Below, in pieces: positions 11,758-20,845 of a DNA stretch of 64,000 nt. Position 1 is the first letter of the stretch, and every line of letters starts with the position of its first letter. Origin of the DNA: Ziziphus jujuba (Eukaryota; Streptophyta; Magnoliopsida; Rosales; Rhamnaceae); NCBI RefSeq assembly GCF_031755915.1, contig NC_083388.1:28489001-28553000 (forward strand), read 5' to 3'. A program made the translations under genes and the position numbers. The notes under the pieces are model-generated. The model saw only the letters and a program-made list of their open reading frames with translations, was not told the origin of the DNA and did not search any database.

Positions 11758-12165
11758 CTACATTGAAAATTTATTAAAATACACATCAACAACATATTTC
11801 TTCCTAAACCAACTTATGTAATCCGGGCCAAATAAAACGTCCTCTTCACTGCTTCTGTACTCGATGAACTTCAAAGCAAAGACATGACAATCACCCCTGC
11901 AGAATTACATTTAATGAAATGGCATCAAATATGTTGATAACGAATACCAACCATGTGTATTTCCACATGTAAGCACAATAACAAAGCATCAATAAAAGTT
12001 ACTTTCAAATGACAACACATTCATACTCATTATTTTGGCGGGGTGCATCTTTTATCATAGTCATCCTGAATGGATCTAAACTGGGAAGCATGTCCGAATT
12101 CTTATCGTAATACTCCCCAAACACCACAATTCCATCCGACAGCTTCAATAATGTATGTTTCCATC
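11758..12165 (-). pseudogene. ULP1/C48 cysteine-protease relic, probably from a Mutator-like element
   Basis: Minus-strand readings give two blocks of a ULP1 (SUMO-protease fold) C terminus. The first, at about 12020-12150, has KLSDGIVVFGEYYDKNSDML and then IKDAPRQNN. The second, at 11896-11758, has GDCHVFALKFIEYRSSEEDV followed by YISWFRKKYVVDVYF and a stop. In the family, 'P.Q.N..GDCGVF..K..EY' carries the catalytic Cys, here seen as GDCHVF, so the Cys is kept while the next Gly is His. Plant ULP1 domains of this degraded kind usually come from Mutator-like transposons that carry a ULP1 gene. No transposase is visible. It sits directly beside the 255-bp array. Confidence 0.6.
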
Positions 12166-12329
12166 AAGAACATGCTAAATCTAGCTTTATTAATGATAAC
12201 CGTTGACAAAATAAGAGAAAAAAAGACATTAAGAAATGAAAACATTTAAATAGTATTTATCCGAAACCAAATAAGAGAGAAACAAACCTTAAGAAGTGAA
12301 AACATTTAAAAAAAATGAATACGGATGGT

Positions 12330-14245
12330 GCATTGGTAATTACCAATGTCGACGGTTTCATTGGTAATTATCGAAGGGCCTTCGGTAATTACAGTTGATA
12401 AATTTTTTGACTCCCACAAGTCCCCTAATGTGTGTTCGTGCAACAACATGCAAAATATGCATTCATCAACGATCCTAAATAGAAAAATCCCCATAAAGTT
12501 CGGAAAAAGTTTTAAAATTGCCAAAAAAATTTGATCACTGTAGGGCCTTCGGTAATTACCGATGAAACCATCGGTAATCAAATTGAACTTGCTGGAAAAA
12601 TTACCGGAGGTTTCATCGGTAATTATGGAAGGGCCTTCGGTAATTACAGTTGATAAATTTTTTGAATCCCACAAGTTCCCTAATGTGTGTTTCATGTAAC
12701 AACATGCAAAATATACATTCATCAATGATCCTAAACAGCAAAATCCCATAAAGTTCGGAAAAAGTTCTAAAATTGCCAAAAAAATTTGATTACCGTAGGG
12801 CCTTCGGTAATTACCGATGAAACCATCGGTAATCAAATTTCCCTTGCTGGAACAATTACCGAAGGTTTCAACTGTAATTATCGAAGGCCTTCGGTAATTA
12901 CAGTTGACAAAGTTTTTGACTCCCACAAGTCCCCTAATGTGTGTTTCGTGCAACACCATGCAAAATATACATTCATTAATGATCCTAAACAGCCAAATCC
13001 CCATAAAGTTCAGAAAAAGTTCTAAAATTGCCAAAAAAATTTGATTACCGTAGGGTATTCGGTAATTACCGATGAAACCATCGGTAATCAAATTTCCCTT
13101 GCTAGAACAATTACCGAAGGTTTCATCGATAATTATCGAAGGCCTTCGGTAATTACAGTTGACAAATTTTTTGAATCCCACAAGTCCCCTAATGTGTGTT
13201 TTGTGCAACAATATGCAAAATATACATTCATCAATGATCCTAAACAGCAAAATCCCCATAAAGTTCTGAAAAAGTTCTAAAATTGCCAAAAAAATTTGAT
13301 TACCGTAAGGCCTACGGTAATTACCGATCAAACCATCGGTAATTAAATTGCCTTTATTGGAAAAATTACCGAATGTTTCTTTGGTAATTACAAAAGGGCC
13401 TTCGGTAATTACAGTTGACAAATTTTTTGACTCCCACAAGTCCCCTAATGTGTGTTTCGTGCAACAACATGCAAAATATAAGCTCATCAATGATTCTAAA
13501 CAGCAAAATCCCCATAAAATTAGGAAAAAATTTTTAAAATTGCCAAAAAAAATTTGATTACTGTAGAGCCTTCGGTAATTACCAATTAAATCATCGGTAA
13601 TCAAATTGCCCTTGCTGAAAAAATTACCGAAGGTTTCATCGGTAATTACTGAAGGGCCTTCAGTAATTACAGTTGACAAATTTTTTGACTCCCACAAGTC
13701 CCCTAATGTGTGTTTCGTGCAACAATATACAAAATATACATTCATCAATGATCCTAAATAGCAAAATCCCCATAAAGTTCGGAAACAGTTCTAAAATTGC
13801 CAAAAAAATTTAATTACTGTATGGCCTTCGGAATTACCGATGAAACCATCGACAATCAAATTGAATTTGCTGGAAAAATTACCAAAGGTTTCATCGGTAA
13901 TTACCGAAGGGCATTTGGTAATTACAGTTGACAATTTTTTTGACTCCCACAAGTCTCCTAATGTGTGTTTCGTATAAGAACATGCAAAATATACATTCAT
14001 CAATGATCTTAAACAGCAAAATCCCCATAAAGTTCGAAAAACTTCTAAAATTGCCAAAAAAATTTGATTACCATAGAGTCTTTGATAATTACCGATGAAA
14101 CCATTGGTAATCAAATTGCCCTTGCTGGAAAAATTACCGAAGGTTTCATCGGTAATTACCGAAGGGCCTTCGATAATTACTGTTGACAAATTTTTTGACT
14201 CCCACAAGTCCCCTAATATGTGTTTCGTGCAACAACATGCAAAAC
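12330..14245. repeat. ~255-bp tandem array, about 7.5 copies
   Basis: The anchor 'cccacaag' recurs at 12413, 12668, 12922, 13177, 13433, 13691, 13946 and 14201, giving spacings of 254-258 bp. Each unit holds the anchor, a 'catgcaaaatatacattcat' block, 'ccccataaagttcgg', 'aaattgccaaaaaaatttgatta' and a dyad-rich block of TAATTACCGA/TCGGTAATTA. That block forms near-perfect palindromes around 'gaaggccttc' (e.g. about 12876-12902). Copies differ by scattered substitutions. Because the period is close to 3x85, the minus strand stays open over 12306-13748 (480 codons) as an 85-residue repeat (e.g. KNLSTVITEGPSVITDETFG). I regard that as a by-product, since initiation, composition and divergence give no sign of a protein. 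Confidence 0.92.
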
Positions 14246-15179
14246 ATGGGCAGAATTTTTTTTTTTGTAAAAGAAATTATGGTGGAGTTTAATTTAAATG
14301 GTAAAGTTTCCTCTATTTTTTAGTATATGTCAACCTTAGATGATGAAGAAGAAATATGCGGACTTTTGTGTGTAGGAGGATAAATTTTATATAAACCATC
14401 TTAATATTTATTATAAATGATTTTTAATTGACAGATAAATTTTGAATATGATTTTTTTTTTATAAATATAGATTTAGATATGATTATGATAATATTAAAA
14501 AGGTGTAAATGATATTTTCCCGAAAATTGATCCAAAATAAATAAAATTTCTACGTCTGAACTGATCAGAGAACAAGAAATTGGTTCGTATGTGTAGTTTT
14601 TTGGATCAAATTACAGATGTATCTTAAAATGTATGGAGCCATTCTTCAGTTTTGATTTCAACATAATTTGCTCAATGAGTTTGTATAATAAGGAATTTTA
14701 CATGAACATGACCCGTTATGCTTTCATTTAGCATTACCTCTTCAGTTAGTTTCAAAATATTTTTCAAATAGAAATTCAAAATCTGGACAAATATATGGCG
14801 ATGGCAGGCCAATGAACAGGCAAGGCAAATATTAAAATCTATAAAATTTTCAAGACGCCCCTTGGACGCTGCAAGGGTTTCACTATCATCCTGATTATGA
14901 AACCAATAAAAACCAATAGGATAACAAGAACTGTGAAAAAATTAAGCATTCATCATAAAAATCAAACTTTCAAAACAGTATGTATAGTCTGTTAATATTC
15001 TATTATTCTGCGTGGATGGATAGCAAAACTTATAAACAGATGGTCAAACTCTATCCGTTACAAAGTGTAAAACACTACTACACGTACAGTTTAACTTGTA
15101 CAACATAAATGCTAACCTAGAAGCCAATTGGAGCTGCTGATAGAATATAATGGTCATGCCAAGTTTACAACAATAGGCC
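14246..15179. other. gene-free stretch after the array
   Basis: AT-rich. I see no protein-like reading, RNA gene or repeat that I can support. Confidence 0.5.
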
Positions 15180-15498
15180 TCACTTTTCTTCATCACTATC
15201 ATTGTTGAAAACTGAGGCAACGGCTACTTTTGGCTTCTTTGTAGTAGCACCAAATGATTTCTGTATGGCAAGGACAATAATATTTTATGGACATAAAACT
15301 CATTGACAAAACTATTAGAGTTATACAGAATATTAAGATCCTTGAACTTATACCTTAGAAGTGCCACCTCTAGAAGAAAACCCAAATTTCAAAGACTTCC
15401 TTTGCTCCTGATCTGCGAGTAAAGAAGTACTTTTCACTTCACTCGAAAGTTTAGCAGACCCAGATTCTTCTTGCTGCTGTTGCTTGTGGGCATCAGCC
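15180..15498 (-). pseudogene. last two exons of an unrecognised nuclear-protein-like gene
   Basis: Two minus-strand exons splice in frame. Exon A (15498-15354) follows a TAG acceptor and ends AAG|GTATAA. Exon B (15260-15180) follows CAG and ends at TGA. Together they encode about 74 residues: a Gln-rich start (ADAHKQQQQEESGSAKL), LKFGFSSRGGTS, a basic stretch (TTKKPKVAVASVF) and the acidic end NNDSDEEK. Such 'KFGFS...VASVF..DSDEE' tails recall small nuclear or RNA-processing proteins, but I cannot name the family. No upstream exons are found before the kinase relic at 16045, so this is most likely a truncated or captured gene end. The splice sites and frame themselves are intact. Confidence 0.5.
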
Positions 15499-16044
15499 CT
15501 AAATGATATTAGCGTTTAGTAGAATGGATACTGGGAAAGTAAAATAAAGATACCCAAGTCATTTCTCATTGTTTTAAGGTTAAAATGGATATTGAAGGGT
15601 AGAAAAAAAAAGATAGCAAATAAAGGGGTACCAATCGTTAAGCTCATTCTCATGAGAGCATTGGGCCAAATTTCCCAAAAAATTAACATTAAAATGTTCA
15701 ACAAAATTTAAAAGTTGACCTTGATTTTGGGGGTCTTGTTTGAATTGCAAATGAACTTATGCCCTATGCTAGGCCGTGTTGTAAACTTACTTTCCTTGTC
15801 ATGGACTATCTGTTGTTGCTGGGTTCAACAGCCCAATGTGAAGCTCACACACTTGACTTTGGACTCTTCACCCATGAACAATACAGAGATGCCTTACTAT
15901 AACCACCTTGGCAAATAACGGATCTCAAAAATTAAATTAAAATCTATATATATATATATATATATTGGTAACAACTGAGCTGGAAGATGAAACTCTTTGA
16001 AATTAAACTGAAGCAAATTAATGTACATTCATAAGAAAGGCACT
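15499..16044. other. spacer
   Basis: No gene seen. A (TA)n run lies at about 15945-15966. The upstream exons expected for the gene end at 15180-15498 are not found here. Confidence 0.45.
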
Positions 16045-16580
16045 GGCAAATCAAATCAAGTTGAGGTAGGGCCTGGTGGAATTGAGACTTCAACGGTTCC
16101 TTTAAATCTTCTGTATGACTTTTTTCATGGTGGGTCTCTGTTCTGGGCTCCCTTACATACACCATATGCCAATCTTCACATACTTCTCCACCCTCTCCAA
16201 ATCTTCCATTGCCTAATCATCATCCCTCACTAATTGCTCCAACGTCCTCTCTACATAGCGATCATATGCCCAATCAGAAAGCACTATTTGGTTGCGATCA
16301 TATGCCTAATCAGAAAGCACTATTTGGTTCTCTTCCCCTATCTCTGGATCAAAAATTTTCCTCCTGCATGTAAATTCTAATAACAAAACGCCATAACTAT
16401 AAAAAACCACCTTCACTGTTATTGACATATTTTTGAACCACTACGGAGCAACATACACTTTTGTTCCCCTTATTCCGGTTGTTATTCTACTCTGGTCTGT
16501 CTTCAACAACTTGGCTAATCCAAAATCTGAAATTTTTTGCTGTAAAAATTGTCGTCCAAAAGAATGTGTTGCTAGACAAG
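16045..16580 (-). pseudogene. kinase-domain relic of a G-type lectin receptor kinase
   Basis: Minus-strand homology to the intact neighbours starts near the catalytic loop (HILLDDNF), passes a disturbed [10 protein letters not shown], an activation segment ([10 protein letters not shown], then WFKNMS) and VKVVFYSYGVLLLEF, and ends with a degraded C-lobe (DWAYDR, MEDLERVEKYVKIGIWCM). Frameshifts and several stops are present, and the lectin, PAN and membrane regions are missing. A 36-bp direct duplication lies inside it. Same orientation as the intact kinases, so it is the third or fourth unit of a decaying tandem cluster. Confidence 0.85.
16258..16329. repeat. 36-bp tandem duplication inside the kinase relic
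   Basis: 'gcgatcatatgcc[ct]aatcag' plus the following bases occur twice in a row (16258-16293 and 16294-16329) with one mismatch. The unit is 12 codons and repeats the SDWAYDRNQIVL segment in frame. Confidence 0.93.
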
Positions 16581-17314
16581 TTAGCCTTGTCCGGTTTACA
16601 TATATAACAATTTGTCAGTTTATATATATTTTTTTCGGTTTTTTGTTTTATAATAAATATGTTTTTTCAGTTGCTTAATTGAATTGAGAGGCGCCTTAGT
16701 TAAAATAACAATACATGGTATTAGGTACGGATAAATGTGTATTTATTATTTATTATTTACCGTAAGTATAGGTATAGATAGATTGAATGGGCGATACTGG
16801 TGCTTCTTAATTAGGGATGATTGAGATTTGAGCGTCGACTTTATTTGAAAATTTGAAAATAAAAAAAAATTAAGAAATTATAATTAGTCAACTAAGTGGG
16901 ATTGACTCTGTTCTTTCCCCAAAAAATAAAAAATAATAATAAAAATAAATAAATAAATAAAAATAGTTCTGAGTCTTTTAACGTGGGGAAATGGGCTTTT
17001 AACTATATAAGATCGTTCGAAATGATTTGGGATCCACTGAAAGCAGCCCAGTAAGCCAACTGTCATGATCTAGTTCGACCACAATAGGGCCTCTAACTTT
17101 GCAATTCAAATTACAGTTTCATTACAGTTACAGCCTTTATTCAGCCTAACCAAGAATAATTAGCCAAAAAATATTTAATTAAGAAAGCCAGAACTCCTTT
17201 TTCAAAAAAAAAAAAAAAAAAAAAAAAACAAAGAAGAGGAAAGCTAGAACTCCAAGAATTAATATGAGGAATGGGAAACGGAAAAAAATAATAATAATAA
17301 AAAAAATTACATGA
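16581..17314. other. spacer with A-rich and T-rich runs
   Basis: No gene seen. A-rich microsatellite-like sequence lies at about 16857-16965 and a poly(A) tract near 17204-17228, just beyond the 3' end of the kinase at 17315. Confidence 0.5.
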
Positions 17315-19744
17315 TCAATTAACGGATGTAAAGGAGCAAGGGCTTGGTGGAACTGAAACCTGAACAATTCCTTCAAGCATCAGCATAACCTTCTTCATGG
17401 TGGGTCTTATATTTGGGTCTTCTTGAAGGCACCAAATTGCAACTTTCACAAATCTCTCAACCCTTTTTATATCATTCATGGCTTCCATATCATCTTCAAT
17501 CAGAGCATCTAATTTTCCATCCGCATAGCAATCATAGGCCCAATCTGTCAAAATTCCCCTTACACCCCCACCAATCTCCATATCTACATTTCTTCGACAA
17601 CATATGATTTCCAGCAGTATTACACCAAAGCTGTACACATCAACCTTCACAGACACCTTGGCAGACCTGAACCAATCAGGCGCCACGTACCCTTTTGTTC
17701 CTCTGACATTGGTTTTTGTATGGCTCTGATCGAGAAGCAAAAGCTTTGCCAACCCAAAGTCAGAAATCCGAGCATTATAGTATTCGTCTAGCAGTATATT
17801 TTGAGGCTTTATGTCACAGTGGATGATCTGGGTGCTACATTCCTCGTGCAAGTAAACTAGCCCTCTGGCAATTCCATGAGCAATTTGAATTCTCTGTGTC
17901 CAACTTGGCTTGCAGTCTCCAAAGAGAAATCTTGCTAATGTGCCATTGCTCAAGAACTCGTATACCAACAGCCTATGTTGATTCTCTTCACAATATCCTA
18001 TCAATCGGACAAGATTCTTGTGGTGTGTTTGGCCAATAACATTCACTTCAACTTTGAATTCTTTATGGCTGTCTTGAAACACTTTGTCCAACTTCTTGAC
18101 AGCAACGAGTACCGAAGATTCCGTCTCCCCTTTGTAAACTATGCCACAAGAACCTCTCCCTAACTCTTCCTTGAACCCGTTTGTGGCCTCAGTCAGCTCC
18201 TTGTAGGTGAATTGCCGCAAGTTGCTTTCGACACAGGTTTCTCTAGGAGAGATTCCAAGGAGTTTCTTATTCTTCTTGTAGTTGAAGAATAAAATGGAAC
18301 ATATTGCTGCCACCAAAATCAAGTTGGCAAACGCAGAAGTGCCAAAGAGGGAGGACAACACAATGACCAAATTGTCCTGGTCTTTTGCATCTCTAGGTGG
18401 AGTAGTGCCAGGAGGACGTGGGATTTTGGAGGAGGAATTTCGTCCCACCTTAAGAAAAGCCATGAACTCGCTTAGCCCATCTCTTCCATTGGAAAGTGGT
18501 AACTTCTTCTTCCAACAGCTGTTGTTCCTGAAAATAGCCGCTCCACATAGGCACTCATGCAGGCAAGAATTTTGGCAACTCTGCTGATCATAAGGTGTAA
18601 TTAACTCATAATCAGATGTTGGCCAATCAGTATTGGGTATCCTTTCGAGTGAATACTCCTCGAAGGGTGAATCACTAGCACAGTAGTTCGTTAAGAAGTC
18701 TGGTTTGCAGCCGCTGAACGCATCGGTTGGATCGAAAAAAGAATACCCTTTTGGGCATTTACAAGACGGCCTTCCATTACTTTGGATTGAGCAGATACTA
18801 TTGTACCCGCATGGCCCAGTTCCCTTTTCTCCGCTAATTTTTTCGCATATATTATCGTCAGGAATGTATGCAATGGTATCCCAGGAGGAGGAGGGTTCTT
18901 TGGAGTGATAACTCAAGGTGAGAACTCCATCAAAATTGAGAGTTACTCTTCGATAATTGTCCGATGTTGAAATCGAACCTTCCGATAATATAATCTCTCT
19001 CTCTCGATTTCCTCTCAATACGTACAAGTCGCCTGATGTGTTATACACCACTCGTAAACCTCTATTAGACTGGTTTGCGTCGTCGTTGGTCCCACTAATA
19101 TAATATGCATCGTAAGAATTTTTGCTAGGCAAATTTATGGTATTGAGCACGGCGTTACCATCCGGGAGCATACGGAGCACGAATCTTCCACTCGAGAAGT
19201 CGTTCTCGCCTTTTCTGGAAGTAAGATTTCCATCAATCTCCATGATTTGACCAGGCAACAATGTATCCATTGGATGCTCGAAGCTCTGCCAAAGGGGATT
19301 AGAATTCTCATCAAGGAGTTGAAAGTTTCCCGTGTCGTTCATCACCGCGTAGAACACCGATGAACCTGCAGCTATTTCTCCTGAAGTACTCCATAGTTGA
19401 GTACCTCGAGGGTCTTTGAGGACTAGGCCACGATCAGAATATAGCTCCAGTTTGGATCCTCTAGGCGCAGAATTATTCTCTCCATTTGCATACCAAACGA
19501 ACGTGGTTTGTTGATTAGTTAGTTTGTAGTACCAAATGGCCAGCAAGAAGTTGCCATTTTCAAGTTGGTGAAACCCAAATGCAAAATCTTCAGAAGGGGA
19601 AAGCCACCGAGCATCATTGTCTCCTGCAGTTAGAGACAATCCCACATCTATGTTGGCATTGTTTTGAGCAACGACAGTGGAAAAGGGAAGTACGACAAGA
19701 AAGCTGCAGACTAGATATGGAAGAAAAGAGTTAGCCATTATCAT
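17315..19744 (-). CDS. G-type lectin S-receptor-like Ser/Thr kinase (LECRK/RLK1-like)
   Basis: An 809-residue plasma-membrane receptor kinase in one exon, as usual for this subfamily. Residues 1-26 are a signal peptide (FLVCSFLVVLP-type core). The G-type (bulb) lectin region covers about 30-160 (ARWLSPSEDFAFGF, WQSFEHPMDTLLPGQ). A Cys-rich EGF-like segment covers 300-346 (CGYNSICSIQ, CKCPKGYSFFD) and a PAN-like segment 353-432. A transmembrane helix spans about 459-487, and the kinase about 520-795: glycine loop LGRGSCGIVYKG, ATP-binding Lys550, catalytic HCDIKPQN (Asp644), DFG at 662-664 and activation segment GTKGYVAPDWF. The residue before the catalytic Asp is Cys, so it is a non-RD kinase, a trait common in innate-immune receptors. 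All kinase residues needed for activity are present. Its ligand is unknown. Tandem paralogue of 20846-23329. Confidence 0.95.
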   Translation of the reverse strand: MIMANSFLPYLVCSFLVVLPFSTVVAQNNANIDVGLSLTAGDNDARWLSPSEDFAFGFHQLENGNFLLAIWYYKLTNQQTTFVWYANGENNSAPRGSKLELYSDRGLVLKDPRGTQLWSTSGEIAAGSSVFYAVMNDTGNFQLLDENSNPLWQSFEHPMDTLLPGQIMEIDGNLTSRKGENDFSSGRFVLRMLPDGNAVLNTINLPSKNSYDAYYISGTNDDANQSNRGLRVVYNTSGDLYVLRGNREREIILSEGSISTSDNYRRVTLNFDGVLTLSYHSKEPSSSWDTIAYIPDDNICEKISGEKGTGPCGYNSICSIQSNGRPSCKCPKGYSFFDPTDAFSGCKPDFLTNYCASDSPFEEYSLERIPNTDWPTSDYELITPYDQQSCQNSCLHECLCGAAIFRNNSCWKKKLPLSNGRDGLSEFMAFLKVGRNSSSKIPRPPGTTPPRDAKDQDNLVIVLSSLFGTSAFANLILVAAICSILFFNYKKNKKLLGISPRETCVESNLRQFTYKELTEATNGFKEELGRGSCGIVYKGETESSVLVAVKKLDKVFQDSHKEFKVEVNVIGQTHHKNLVRLIGYCEENQHRLLVYEFLSNGTLARFLFGDCKPSWTQRIQIAHGIARGLVYLHEECSTQIIHCDIKPQNILLDEYYNARISDFGLAKLLLLDQSHTKTNVRGTKGYVAPDWFRSAKVSVKVDVYSFGVILLEIICCRRNVDMEIGGGVRGILTDWAYDCYADGKLDALIEDDMEAMNDIKRVERFVKVAIWCLQEDPNIRPTMKKVMLMLEGIVQVSVPPSPCSFTSVN

Positions 19745-20845
19745 TTCTAGCTACCTCGATCGATAAAACTCTCAAAGACAATGTACTAAAATAATATATA
19801 TTGGAGATATAAGTACCTAATTGGTCTTTACCCAAAAGGTTATGCATGGAAGACTTGAAAGACTTTGACGAAATTACAGCTCAAAAATGCATTCAATTGG
19901 AAAATGCAGGCGTTGAAATGTCTAACCATGAGACAACGCTTCATATAGAATTTCTTGTTCTTATTTTTATGTACTTGTAGTATTCCGTTGACGAATTAAT
20001 TTTAAAGATGCGTGTTGACTGGAACAACCAGTCAGCACAGCTTCATTGAATGATAGATGAATTGTACATCTGCTCCATGCTTTGATTATTAATATTAGAT
20101 TAAAACTTCAAGGAAATTGGGTAATACTTGTTCGAAAATGACAAGATGACATGCATTTTGTCTTCTGTTTTAATTTCTTTGCTTAGAAAAAACTCAAACC
20201 TACCCTGCTGTAGGAAATTTACACATCATGCAATTTGGAATAGAATATATAACATTGCAAATTCTTAATTTTGAATTGGCTTTCATGCAAAAATCAGGAT
20301 ACACATACTCATAAAAGGTAAAGAATGCAGATCTATATAACTTAAAAAAAAAAGAAAAAAAAAACATTATATTTCAAATTGATGTTTTTGTAGTTATTTT
20401 GTGGCTAATGAAGTTTGTCTCTTAACCCCAAAAAAAAAAAAAAAAAAAACAAAAACAAAAACATAATAATAATAAAAATACATTTGTACATATACGAAGT
20501 AAAGAAAGAAAAGCTTTATTTGTTTAGTTATTTCCCTTTTACCTCCTATTCAAGGCCAAGATCTGGGTTGCACAAGCCATACGCCAATAACTTAACAGCC
20601 ACAAGCCCTCAGCCAAACCACTTTGGAATTAAGAAAGAAACAAACTGTACTACTTTAATTCCTCCAACAGTACTTAAAAAAATATTTTATGCTGCTATAT
20701 TTTACATACACAAAGTTGCACCTATTGAAAAGCTGCATCCGAATTGCATACTTTAAGCACAAAGTTGTCTTGGCTGTTTGCTCCTTACCAATCAACCAAA
20801 AAAAAAAAAAAAAGGTACAAATTTGTCTAAAGCACGGAAAATTAG
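19745..20845. other. intergenic region between the two kinases
   Basis: About 1.1 kb that must contain the promoter of the 19744 kinase and the 3' end of the next. I see A-rich runs (20343-20365, 20430-20460) and no further gene. 'aaaataatatatattgg' at about 19788-19804, upstream of the ATG at 19744, is a possible TATA region. Confidence 0.45.

Noticed and set aside
12306..13748. 480-codon minus-strand ORF as a real repeat-protein gene
   Set aside because: It coincides exactly with the 255-bp array, and the plus strand also gives several repeated ORFs there. The openness follows from a period divisible by three.
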